DNA of 8,784 nt from Candidatus Moraniibacteriota bacterium (GTDB lineage: Bacteria > Patescibacteriota > Minisyncoccia > Moranbacterales > GCA-2747515). Made by a program: the position numbers and the translations under genes. The stretch covers positions 1 to 8,784 of the forward strand of contig JALWEZ010000174.1 of the NCBI GenBank assembly GCA_027039165.1. Direction: 5' to 3'. The notes beneath the pieces were generated by a model. That model saw only the letters and a program-made list of their open reading frames with translations, searched no databases and was not told the origin of the DNA. Position 1 is the stretch's first letter. Each line of letters starts with the position of its first letter. Below are positions 1 through 6,522 of the stretch, piece after piece.

Positions 1-87
1 GAGTATAATATAAAATTATTGTTGTCTTTTCCTAAAGAAAATGAATTATTGAGACAAATAGCCATGAGAGTAAAATATGAAAAATAA
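1..87 (+). CDS. 3' end of an unidentified protein-coding gene (5' truncated by window)
   Basis: Frame 1 is open from the first base to a TAA at 85-87 and encodes 28 residues beginning EYNIKLLLSFPKENELLRQ and ending RVKYEK. The other two forward frames stop within the first 12 bases, so this is the only candidate continuation of an upstream gene. The peptide is a plausible amphipathic C-terminal helix rich in Leu, Lys and Glu, but it is too short to assign to a family. Its last 11 bases overlap the start of the downstream kinase-like gene, which suggests the two are co-transcribed. A 28-codon open stretch in AT-rich DNA could also arise by chance, hence the moderate confidence. Confidence 0.5.
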   Translation, partial: EYNIKLLLSFPKENELLRQIAMRVKYEK

Positions 88-592
88 TTACGATATAATT
101 TTTATCGCTGGGGCGCCTGGTAGTGGGAAATCTTCAGTAGCAAAACTTTTACAAAAAAAGTTAAATTCTCCATGCTTTGAGTTTGGTTGGATTCCAGAAT
201 TTCGAAATAAAGGAGATGAAATAGTGCCTTATGAAGAAGAAGAGAATATTGCTTTTGAAAATCTTACACTTGTAGTAAAAAACTATATCAAACACGGTTT
301 TAAAAATATTATTATAACTGATTTAGAAGATAAACGTATAAAAGAACTTCATAATGTTTTTCAACAAGAGAATTATATTCTATTTTCTTTGATAGTTAGT
401 GATGATGAGGTTCTTAAATCTAGAGTTTTAGGCGAAACACGTTCAAGTGGTTATCGTGATTTTGAAATAGCGATAAAAATTAACAAAGAAATTATCGAGC
501 GTCAGCTATTGCTAAATGAAAAGAGAATTGATACAACAAATCAATCAGTAGATGTTTTAGCTCAAATTCTAATAAAATTTATACAGAAGTAA
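77..592 (+). CDS. small P-loop NTPase, nucleotide/shikimate kinase-like (AAA_33-type fold)
   Basis: This 171-residue protein starts with a beta strand (YDIIFIAG) leading into a clear Walker A motif, GAPGSGKSS, at residues 12-20, with K18 and S19 expected to bind nucleotide phosphates. A hydrophobic strand ending in acidic residues (IIITDLED, 78-85) could be a Walker B-like element. The Arg-rich stretch around R116, R122 and R127 (SRVLGETRSSGYR) resembles the lid of small-molecule kinases. The tail from 151 (IDTTNQSVDVLAQIL) matches the usual final strand and helix of this fold. The substrate cannot be read from sequence; the FEFGWIPEFR stretch at 34-43 lies where kinases of this class bind substrate and would be the place to look. 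There is no signal peptide or membrane segment, so it is probably cytosolic. The ATG at 77 lies inside the preceding reading frame, and Walker A sits at the normal distance from it. It is followed after 32 nt by the Snf2 gene, probably in the same transcript. Confidence 0.8.
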   Translation: MKNNYDIIFIAGAPGSGKSSVAKLLQKKLNSPCFEFGWIPEFRNKGDEIVPYEEEENIAFENLTLVVKNYIKHGFKNIIITDLEDKRIKELHNVFQQENYILFSLIVSDDEVLKSRVLGETRSSGYRDFEIAIKINKEIIERQLLLNEKRIDTTNQSVDVLAQILIKFIQK

Positions 593-624
593 CAAAAATA
601 TTTATAGTTTATTTTTTAAAAAAT

Positions 625-3600
625 ATGGCAAGGAAACAGTATGGTAGCACAATTTGGGGAGCGGAGCTTTTGAGGGTTTTGGAGCAAAAGACAGACTATG
701 GACGACTAAGCAGAGGTAAAACTTATGCCAATACAGGTAGGGTTTATGATGTTTTAGTTCAAGGTAGTCGTATTAAAGCAAAAGTAGAGGGTAATTATAG
801 ACCATATTATGCTACAAGCATGGATTTTATCCCTTTTAATAAAAAAGAAATAAAAACAATTGAGACTATTTTGGAACAAAATCCACTTGTATTAGCTTCT
901 ATTATGAATGGGAGTTTACCTAAATCATTTCTAGATCTTCTTTATAAAGCTAAAATCTCTCTTTTTAAAGATTTTAAGATGAAGTGTTCTTGTCCGGATT
1001 TTTGGGATGATTATGCTTGTAAGCATATTGCAGGACTTTATTATATTGCAGTTAGTGAGATGGATAAAAATCCATTTATACTTTTTTCTATGCGTGGATT
1101 TGATCTTATTGAGCATTATGGAATTAAAAATGAGATAAGTATAGAATACCTATTTCCATTAATTTCATATAAAAATCAAGAAATAAGCAACGAGCCTTTG
1201 GAGATTATTAAATTAGGGGATAGTTCAAACTTTATTCTCTCTATGCTTTCTTCAAACCCGCCTTTTGCGTCTATTGATTACAAAGAAGTTATGGAGGAAT
1301 TTTATAAAAAAGTTCCAAGAGAGTTAGTGCAAATTATCTCACCAATTCAAAGTCAAGAAATTGAAGACATAGAGAGGCTTTTGCAAGATGCTGATTTTGA
1401 ATTTATTTTTAATCACAATGTTTATAATAGTAAATTTAAAATTACAAATCCTTTACTTAGTGATTATAAAAAACTTTTTACTCGCACCGATGCCAAATTT
1501 CAAAAAGATACCATGACTATTTCTACTACTGAACTTTTTAGACTTTTTGTATCATTTGAAGATGACAGTGGAAGTGAGAGTTATCGTTTTCTTTTTTATC
1601 TTTTTCGCATAGCTTATTTAATGATAGAATCAAAAAGTTTTATCCCTGCTGTGGTAAAAAATCAAAAGAGTTTTTTTGTTGTTTATAGATTAATTCATTC
1701 TATTCCAGAGGTACAAAAACAGCTTAATAATTTGAGTTTACTAGCTCCTAAGATGGTTAGACATGAGAAAAAATACTTAGATCAATTAAGTTCAACAGAA
1801 GTAACTCTTTCTGCAATTATTAGTGATTTTGTAAAGAACATGCATTTTGTCCACAAAAAACAAAAAAACAATCCTCCAGAAATATCACTTAGCTTTTTTT
1901 GTGCTAAACAATTTCAAGTCAAAGGTTTTGAAGATGAGAATTTAGCTTCTTCTGTTTATAATTATTTTTCTATTTTTGACATTGTTAAAAGCAAGTATCG
2001 TTACAAAATTTATATTGATAAAATAGATAATTATTTTTTGTCTATCAAAATTCAAAATAAGAATAAAGAGTATTTTTTAAATCGAAGTTTAGTAGCTCTA
2101 AACAAGATGGAAATTTTGAAATTTATTTATTTTTTAAGCACTTATTTACCTGAGACTAGAGAACTTTTAAAGCAAGATACGATAGAGCTTTCGAGATCTA
2201 AATTAGAGGAATTTGCGCTAAAGACTTCAACTATTATTTCTAATTTGGGTATAGACATTATTTTACCAAAAGAGCTTAAAAATCTTTTGCGACCAAAACT
2301 TTCTCTTAAAGTAAGCTCTAAAGCTAAAAACTTGCAATCGTTTTTTGATTTGCGCTCAATGTTAGAATATGATTGGCAAATTGCTATTGGTGATCAAACT
2401 ATTTCTTTAAGTGAATTTGAAAAACTTGTAGAAAGCGGTAAAGAACTTATCGAGTTTAAAGATAATTTTGTGATTATTTCACCCGAAGAAGCAAAAAATA
2501 TTTTTGCTCAAATAAAACAAAAAAAAGAACTTGATCAATTTGATGTTTTGCATGCTACGCTTAGCGGTGAAGCTTTTTTGACTAAGGATTTAGAGACATA
2601 TATAAATGAACTGTTTCGTACAAAAGATATACCTGTTCCTAGTTCACTAAATGCACAACTCAGATTCTATCAAAAGCGAGGGTTTTCGTGGAATATTAAC
2701 AATCTTCTTAATGGTTTTGGTACGATTTTGGCAGATGATATGGGGCTTGGTAAGACAATTCAAGCAATTAGTACTATTTTGTATCTTAAAGAGAATGGAT
2801 TTATTAAAAAACGAGTGGTTATTATTGTACCAACTTCACTTATTAATAACTGGGAAAATGAGCTAGAGAAATTTGCTCCATCACTTAGTTTTTTCTCTTA
2901 TTATGGATTAAAAAGAAAATTTAAAGAGACTGATATACTTATCACTACTTACGATATAGCACGTAGAGATTTAGCTAAACTCAAAAAAGAAAAAATTGAC
3001 TGTTTAATTATTGATGAAGCCCAAAAAATTAAAAATGCCAACACAGAAACAAGCAAGGCGATAAAATCGATTAAAGCCAAATACAAAATTGCTCTAAGTG
3101 GGACACCTGTGGAAAATAATCTCTCTGAATTGTGGAGTATTTTTGACTTTACTTTACCAAGATATTTAAAAACTCTCAAAGATTTTCAGAAAAATTATGC
3201 CAAAGATATAGAAATAAGAAAAGATAAACTTAAAATAGAAAAACTTAGAAAAATTACAGCTCCGTTTATGCTAAGACGGCTCAAAACAGATAAAAATATC
3301 GCTCCTGATTTACCTGAAAAAATCATCATTGATGAGTATTCTACTATGACTAAAGAGCAAGCAGCACTCTATCAAAGTTTGGTGGATGAGAGTTTTAAGA
3401 AAATGCAAGAAGAGGAAGACACAGGAGCGTTGGTATTAAAACTTATTATTTCTCTTAAGCAAATTTGTAATCATCCTAGAAACTTTGATAAAAAAAGTCC
3501 AATAGATCCAAAATTATCAGGAAAAGCACAGCAGTTATTAGCACTACTAGAGACTATATTGCAACGAAATGAAAAAGTGTTAATATTTACTCAATATACA

Positions 3601-4032
3601 GAGATGGGTGAGATATTAGTTAGAATGATAGAAGATGTATTACTTACTACTCCACTGTTTTTAAAAGGTTCTCAAAGTAAGAAAAAACGAGATGAGATAG
3701 TAGAGAGCTTTCAAAATGATCCAAAATATAAAATTTTTATCTTGTCGCTTAAAGCAGGTGGGGTTGGGTTAAATCTTACACAAGCAAATCATGTTATTCA
3801 TTACGATTTATGGTTTAATCCAGCAGTTGAAAACCAAGCAACAGATAGAGCCTTTAGAATTGGTCAAAAGAAAAATGTTTCAGTCTACCGTTTTATTACC
3901 AAAGATAGCTTTGAAGAAAAGATTGATAAAATGATAAAAGCAAAACAGGAGCTTTCTAATTTAAGTGTTTCTATTGGTGAAAATTGGCTTGGAAAGATGG
4001 ATAAAGATGAATTGAAAGAGCTTTTTGAATAA
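625..4032 (+). CDS. SWIM zinc-finger Snf2-family DEAD/H-like ATPase (putative DNA translocase)
   Basis: This is a 1135-residue cytosolic protein. A SWIM zinc finger lies near the N-terminus with ligands C121, C123, C132 and H134 (CSCPDFWDDYACKH). Residues from about 150 to 650 form a long region without motifs I recognise; in bacterial homologues a SNF2-associated domain usually occupies part of it. The two-lobed Snf2 motor follows: motif I DDMGLGKT at 704-711 (K710), motif II DEAQ at 797-800, motif III SGTPVENN at 825-832, a second lobe starting near LIFTQY (986-991), motif V around AGGVGLNL (1044-1051), and motif VI QATDRAFRIGQ at 1071-1081. All catalytic motifs are intact, so an active ATP-driven double-stranded DNA translocase is expected. 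The architecture matches bacterial SWIM-Snf2 proteins such as Bacillus YwqA rather than RapA; their cellular role is poorly known (repair or chromosome remodelling is inference). The ATG at 625 follows an A/T-only leader with no Shine-Dalgarno site. It sits 32 nt behind the kinase gene, suggesting a shared transcript. Confidence 0.93.
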   Translation: MARKQYGSTIWGAELLRVLEQKTDYGRLSRGKTYANTGRVYDVLVQGSRIKAKVEGNYRPYYATSMDFIPFNKKEIKTIETILEQNPLVLASIMNGSLPKSFLDLLYKAKISLFKDFKMKCSCPDFWDDYACKHIAGLYYIAVSEMDKNPFILFSMRGFDLIEHYGIKNEISIEYLFPLISYKNQEISNEPLEIIKLGDSSNFILSMLSSNPPFASIDYKEVMEEFYKKVPRELVQIISPIQSQEIEDIERLLQDADFEFIFNHNVYNSKFKITNPLLSDYKKLFTRTDAKFQKDTMTISTTELFRLFVSFEDDSGSESYRFLFYLFRIAYLMIESKSFIPAVVKNQKSFFVVYRLIHSIPEVQKQLNNLSLLAPKMVRHEKKYLDQLSSTEVTLSAIISDFVKNMHFVHKKQKNNPPEISLSFFCAKQFQVKGFEDENLASSVYNYFSIFDIVKSKYRYKIYIDKIDNYFLSIKIQNKNKEYFLNRSLVALNKMEILKFIYFLSTYLPETRELLKQDTIELSRSKLEEFALKTSTIISNLGIDIILPKELKNLLRPKLSLKVSSKAKNLQSFFDLRSMLEYDWQIAIGDQTISLSEFEKLVESGKELIEFKDNFVIISPEEAKNIFAQIKQKKELDQFDVLHATLSGEAFLTKDLETYINELFRTKDIPVPSSLNAQLRFYQKRGFSWNINNLLNGFGTILADDMGLGKTIQAISTILYLKENGFIKKRVVIIVPTSLINNWENELEKFAPSLSFFSYYGLKRKFKETDILITTYDIARRDLAKLKKEKIDCLIIDEAQKIKNANTETSKAIKSIKAKYKIALSGTPVENNLSELWSIFDFTLPRYLKTLKDFQKNYAKDIEIRKDKLKIEKLRKITAPFMLRRLKTDKNIAPDLPEKIIIDEYSTMTKEQAALYQSLVDESFKKMQEEEDTGALVLKLIISLKQICNHPRNFDKKSPIDPKLSGKAQQLLALLETILQRNEKVLIFTQYTEMGEILVRMIEDVLLTTPLFLKGSQSKKKRDEIVESFQNDPKYKIFILSLKAGGVGLNLTQANHVIHYDLWFNPAVENQATDRAFRIGQKKNVSVYRFITKDSFEEKIDKMIKAKQELSNLSVSIGENWLGKMDKDELKELFE

Positions 4033-4083
4033 GATTCTGTCTGATGAGATTTTTAAGGGTGGATAATCCTATTGTAAAAAAGC

Positions 4084-4095
4084 CCTAAATTTAGG
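4084..4095. repeat. 12-bp perfect palindrome CCTAAATTTAGG
   Basis: CCTAAATTTAGG equals its own reverse complement and lies 52 nt after the Snf2 stop codon. Flanking AGC and GCT triplets can extend it with a 3-nt bulge. It could be a dimeric protein-binding site. As an RNA hairpin it is poor, because there is almost no loop and no T-run follows. Function is unknown. Confidence 0.5.
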
Positions 4096-4108
4096 TTTGC
4101 TGTAGTTT

Positions 4109-4140
4109 ATTATCAAAGTTATTCACATATTGATAATTTT
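4109..4140 (+). terminator. weak candidate terminator hairpin for the Snf2 transcript
   Basis: ATTATCAA at 4109-4116 pairs perfectly with TTGATAAT at 4130-4137 across a 13-nt loop, and four T (4137-4140) run out of the right arm. The stem is 8 bp but contains only one G-C pair, so it is weak for an intrinsic terminator. It is listed because it is the only stem with a trailing T-run between the Snf2 stop and the next promoter. The loop also holds TTATTCACA, a match to the relaxed DnaA-box consensus, so a DNA-level role is an alternative. Confidence 0.25.
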
Positions 4141-4167
4141 CAGGGGGAGGTAAAATTAGAGTGTAAT

Positions 4168-4201
4168 AGGTTATTAATAACTAACCTTACGTACTAACCT
4201 T
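4168..4201. repeat. palindrome GTTATTAATAAC with flanking TAACCT repeats
   Basis: GTTATTAATAAC (4170-4181) is a perfect 12-bp palindrome. It lies inside a wider dyad in which AGGTTA (4168-4173) is mirrored by TAACCT (4182-4187). TAACCT is then repeated at 4195-4200, as part of a direct repeat ACTAACCTT at 4180-4188 and 4193-4201 with a 13-bp period. Mixed inverted and direct repeats of this kind are typical of operators or other protein-loading sites. It lies about 210 bp upstream of the operon promoter, rather far for a classical repressor site. Confidence 0.4.
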
Positions 4202-4408
4202 TATTTAAGATTATTTGAATGTTTAATTTTTTGCAAAATGCGTAATAAAAGCCATTATTGAAATGCTGGTGCGTAACATCAGTTATTAAAAACTCAACCA
4301 ATCTACTATCATGCTTTACTATAAAATATTTCAAAAATCCTCTAATTACAATTTTCGAAAAAATCACATTATGTATTATACCTGCTATGCATTGGACAAG
4401 ACTGGGGG

Positions 4409-4436
4409 TTGACATATTTTTTAGAGTTGCTATAAT
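4409..4436 (+). promoter_or_regulatory. consensus sigma70-type promoter of the infA-rpsI operon
   Basis: TTGACA at 4409-4414 and TATAAT at 4431-4436 both match the sigma70 consensus in all six positions, with a 16-bp spacer. Transcription is expected to begin at a purine near 4441-4446, giving a leader of about 135-140 nt before infA. It is the only good promoter seen in the window and sits directly upstream of nine highly expressed genes. The G-run GGGGG just before the -35 box is unusual in this AT-rich gap. The near-ideal core elements make sense beside an alpha subunit without the C-terminal domain that would read UP elements (inference). Confidence 0.8.
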
Positions 4437-4442
4437 TCTTAT

Positions 4443-4580
4443 TAAATAGTTTAGTTTATAATAAAAAATGAGAATAGTTTCCAATTAGATGAAGTGCATG
4501 ATATAGGATTGAAGATATAGAAGGAAACTACTCAAATTTTTTTGTTGTAAAAAAAACTAAAATGAACAATTTAATATTAT
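4443..4580 (+). promoter_or_regulatory. structured 5' leader of the infA operon with attenuator-like hairpin
   Basis: The untranslated leader can fold. TAGTTTCC (4475-4482) pairs with GGAAACTA (4523-4530), and beyond a 2-nt bulge (AA, 4473-4474) GAG (4470-4472) pairs with CTC (4531-4533), giving 11 pairs around a 40-nt loop. Seven T follow at 4537-4543, as in an intrinsic terminator. TTTAGTTT (4450-4457) can pair with AAACTAAA (4554-4561) to close the whole structure. Alternatively, the T-run can pair with the A-run at 4549-4556 across GTTGT. These alternatives would suit an attenuator or an autoregulatory binding site for a ribosomal protein, with S4 the usual regulator of such operons. That function is inference; the pairings are seen directly. 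Confidence 0.4.
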
Positions 4581-4850
4581 ATGGCAAAAAAAAAGAATAC
4601 TGGAAAAATTCAAAAAAAAGATTCTAACAAAAAAATCAAGAAAAAGGATACATTGGAAGTCAATGGGACAATCGAAGAAACATTGCCAAATGCGACATTT
4701 AGGGTTAGATTAGAAAATGAGCATGAAGTACTTGCACATATTTCGGGTAGAATGAGGGTGCATTATATAAGATTATTACCAGGAGATAAAGTTATAATAG
4801 AAATGACTCCTTATGATTTATCTAAAGGTAGGATAATAAAGAGACTGTAA
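4581..4850 (+). CDS. infA: translation initiation factor IF-1
   Basis: This 89-residue protein has the OB-fold of IF-1, which binds the 30S A site and cooperates with IF-2 and IF-3 in start-site selection. The conserved core begins near [20 protein letters not shown] (23-42) and continues through LAHISGRMR (51-59) and [17 protein letters not shown] (69-85). IF-1 is usually about 72 residues; here about 20 extra residues precede the core, and most are lysine ([18 protein letters not shown]). The only ATG in frame is at 4581, so the extension is real unless a non-ATG start is used. The start is followed at once by a run of nine A (4586-4594). There is no Shine-Dalgarno motif; the leader ends TTTAATATTAT. 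It is the first gene of the operon, separated from the secY/map genes that often precede infA elsewhere, and is followed by rpmJ after 18 nt. Confidence 0.96.
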   Translation: MAKKKNTGKIQKKDSNKKIKKKDTLEVNGTIEETLPNATFRVRLENEHEVLAHISGRMRVHYIRLLPGDKVIIEMTPYDLSKGRIIKRL

Positions 4851-4868
4851 TTATTTAAATTTAAGAAG

Positions 4869-4982
4869 ATGAAAGTAAGAGCATCAGTTAAACCAATCTG
4901 TAGAGATTGTAGAGTGATTCGTAGAAAAGGTGTTGTGCGTGTTATTTGTAAGAATAAAAAACATAAACAACGACAAGGTTAA
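4869..4982 (+). CDS. rpmJ: 50S ribosomal protein L36 (bL36, zinc-ribbon form)
   Basis: This 37-residue gene is read directly from the sequence: it starts [20 protein letters not shown] and ends [10 protein letters not shown], with TAA at 4980-4982. It carries the C-type zinc ribbon with C11, C14, C27 and H32, so it is the zinc-binding rather than the cysteine-free paralogue. L36 packs against 23S rRNA near the base of the L7/L12 stalk and is the last, smallest large-subunit protein. Length and ends match the family exactly. Its place between infA (18 nt before) and rpsM (27 nt after) is the standard bacterial order. No Shine-Dalgarno site is present; the AAGAAG just before the ATG is too close to act as one. 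Confidence 0.97.
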   Translation: MKVRASVKPICRDCRVIRRKGVVRVICKNKKHKQRQG

Positions 4983-5009
4983 TAAAGCAATAATTAAAAA
5001 TTTTAAATT

Positions 5010-5396
5010 ATGATTAGAATTTCAGGAGTAAATATTCCAGATGAAAAACGAATAGTTATTTCATTAACTTACATATATGGAATAGGTGATTCAACAAGTA
5101 AAAAGATATTAGAAAATCTGGGTATTGATGAAAATATTAGAACAAAAGATATTTCAGATAAAGATGCACAAAGAATAAGGGAAATTATAGAAAAAAAATA
5201 TGTAGTCGAAGGTGAACTTAGACACAAAGTTAAAATGGAGATAAAAAGACTCGAAGATATAGGGTGCTATAGAGGTTTAAGGCACAAGAAAAAGATGCCA
5301 GTAAGAGGTCAAAGGACAAAGACAAATAGTAGAACTGTGCGTGGAAATAAACGTGTTACAATGGGCTCTGGTCGAGTAGCTATCACGAAAACATAA
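5010..5396 (+). CDS. rpsM: 30S ribosomal protein S13 (uS13)
   Basis: This 128-residue protein is a full-length S13, which sits in the head of the 30S subunit, contacts the P-site tRNA through its C-terminal tail and forms a bridge to the 50S subunit. The family start MIRISGVNIPDEKR is followed by the helix-hairpin-helix-like YIYGIG (21-26). The strongly conserved DIGCYRGLRHKKKMPVRGQ (83-101) leads to RTKTNSRT (102-109). The tail after 110 is basic, as expected, and a few residues longer than in E. coli. The ATG at 5010 gives the family's usual N-terminus. The gene lies 25 nt before rpsK, with an A/T-only leader. Confidence 0.97.
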   Translation: MIRISGVNIPDEKRIVISLTYIYGIGDSTSKKILENLGIDENIRTKDISDKDAQRIREIIEKKYVVEGELRHKVKMEIKRLEDIGCYRGLRHKKKMPVRGQRTKTNSRTVRGNKRVTMGSGRVAITKT

Positions 5397-5421
5397 TTAA
5401 TTTTGTATAATTGTAAAAAAT

Positions 5422-5841
5422 ATGAGTGAAGAGAAAAAAATAGAAGAAAAAAATACTAATTCCACTATCTCAAGGAAAAAAAGAGGTAAGAGGCAAGTTA
5501 ATAAGGCTCAAGTAAGAATAAACGCAACTTATAATAATACTATAGTTACAGTAACAGATTTAAATGGAGATGTGTTGGGATGGTCTAGTGCTGGTCTTAT
5601 GGGTTTCAAAGGAGCAAAAAAATCAACTCCTTATGCGTCTAGTCAAGTTGCAAATGATGTGATTGAAAAAATTGCGAAACATGGTGTAAAAGAATTGCAA
5701 GTTTTTGTAAAGGGAGTGGGGAATGGTCGTGATTCAGCAATGAGAACATTTGCTTCACAAGGATTTAGTATAACTCTTATAAAAGATACTACACCGATTC
5801 CACACAATGGATGTCGTAGGAAAAAGCCTCGTCGTGTTTAG
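5422..5841 (+). CDS. rpsK: 30S ribosomal protein S11 (uS11)
   Basis: This 139-residue protein is S11, which binds the 30S platform and lines the mRNA exit channel together with S7. Conserved blocks are ATYNNTIVTVTDLNGDVLGW (35-54), the GxKGAKKSTPYA segment (61-72), KGVGNGRDSAMR (97-108) and the signature end DTTPIPHNGCRRKKPRRV (122-139). PHNG (127-130) contains the Asn that is converted to isoaspartate in E. coli S11. An N-terminal tail of about 25 charged residues precedes the core, longer than in E. coli by roughly ten residues. A TATAAT occurs 10 nt before the start but has no -35 partner. The stop is TAG, the first of five TAG stops in a row. Confidence 0.97.
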   Translation: MSEEKKIEEKNTNSTISRKKRGKRQVNKAQVRINATYNNTIVTVTDLNGDVLGWSSAGLMGFKGAKKSTPYASSQVANDVIEKIAKHGVKELQVFVKGVGNGRDSAMRTFASQGFSITLIKDTTPIPHNGCRRKKPRRV

Positions 5842-5870
5842 TAGTTAATATTTATTTAAAAAATTTATTT

Positions 5871-6491
5871 ATGGCAAGATTTAGAGGACCAAAAGGAAAA
5901 ATATGTCGTCGTTTTGGTGAAAATATTTATGGTAATGATAAATATTCAGCACTTTTATCAAAGAAAGGATATAAACCAGGAATGCATGGTCAAAGATTTG
6001 CTTCTAATCAAAGTGAGTATGGAAAGCAACTTACTATGAAACAGAAAACCAAGTTTACTTATGGTATCTTAGAAAAGCAATTTAGAAAGCATTACGAAGA
6101 TATAAAAAATTTAGAAGGAATTGTTGGTGACAATTTCCTTGCTAGACTAGAACAGAGAATGGATAATGTTATATATCGGTTAGGTTTCGCAGTTAATAGA
6201 CCTCAAGCTAGACAGGCTGTTAATCATGGAATGTTTTTAGTTAATGGAAAGAAGATGACAATACCTTCTTATGAGGTTAAGATTGGGGATGAAATTACTA
6301 TTAATCCTACAAAGAAAGATAATGGATATTTTAGAAATTTAAAAGAAATAAAGCCGTCAAAGAGAACTACTCCATCTTGGTTGTCTGTGGATGCAAAGAA
6401 AAATGTAGGAAAAGTTATAGCTAAACCAAAAAAAGAAGATTTTGAAGCGAATATAGACGCTGCTGTAATTGTAGAGTTTTTCTCAAAATAG
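5871..6491 (+). CDS. rpsD: 30S ribosomal protein S4 (uS4, zinc-free form)
   Basis: This 206-residue protein is S4, a primary 16S rRNA binder that nucleates assembly of the 30S body and helps form the mRNA entry site. It starts MARFRGPKGKICRRFGENIY and keeps PGMHGQR (36-42). It carries the S4 RNA-binding domain from about 93 to 153 (RLEQRMDNVIYRLGF, then VNRPQARQAVNHGMFLVNG) and ends VEFFSK, the counterpart of the usual VELYSK. Only one cysteine (C12) is present near the N-terminus, so the four-cysteine zinc site of many S4 proteins is absent. S4 is the translational repressor of the alpha operon in E. coli, so it is the first candidate regulator of the leader upstream of infA (inference). The arginine at 103 is encoded by CGG at a conserved position. 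Confidence 0.97.
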   Translation: MARFRGPKGKICRRFGENIYGNDKYSALLSKKGYKPGMHGQRFASNQSEYGKQLTMKQKTKFTYGILEKQFRKHYEDIKNLEGIVGDNFLARLEQRMDNVIYRLGFAVNRPQARQAVNHGMFLVNGKKMTIPSYEVKIGDEITINPTKKDNGYFRNLKEIKPSKRTTPSWLSVDAKKNVGKVIAKPKKEDFEANIDAAVIVEFFSK

Positions 6492-6522
6492 TATTTCTAT
6501 TCATTTATTAATTTAAAATTAT

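Larger units (their letters stand above)
4033..4408. other. palindrome-rich intergenic region between the Snf2 gene and the infA operon promoter
   Basis: This 376-bp gap contains no convincing gene. Its first 170 bases are dense in symmetry: a perfect 12-bp palindrome at 4084-4095, an 8-bp inverted repeat at 4109-4137, and a palindrome with flanking repeats at 4168-4201. A DnaA-box-like TTATTCACA lies at 4119-4127, inside the loop of the second repeat. A small hairpin, CTGGTG-cgtaa-CATCAG with one G:U pair, is at 4266-4282. The second half has stop-free frames on both strands (4258-4449 forward, 4194-4484 reverse), neither with recognisable protein content. No strong intrinsic terminator for the Snf2 gene is obvious; the 4109-4140 hairpin is the best candidate. 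Confidence 0.6.

Noticed and set aside
2651..2866. Reading frame overlapping the Snf2 gene in another frame
   Set aside because: It covers the conserved Walker A region of the Snf2 protein in a different frame and its product has no recognisable features. The same applies to reverse-strand frames at 931-1116, 2949-3179, 8148-8330 and 8429-8614.
4033..4580. Known structural RNA (tmRNA, RNase P, SRP, 6S) or tRNA in the gap
   Set aside because: I saw no CCA-ending acceptor stem, no TTCGA T-loop, and none of the conserved RNase P or SRP core sequences.
5406..5411. TATAAT just before rpsK as an internal promoter or leaderless start
   Set aside because: There is no TTGACA-like box 16-18 bp upstream, and TATAAT is common by chance in A/T-only gaps.
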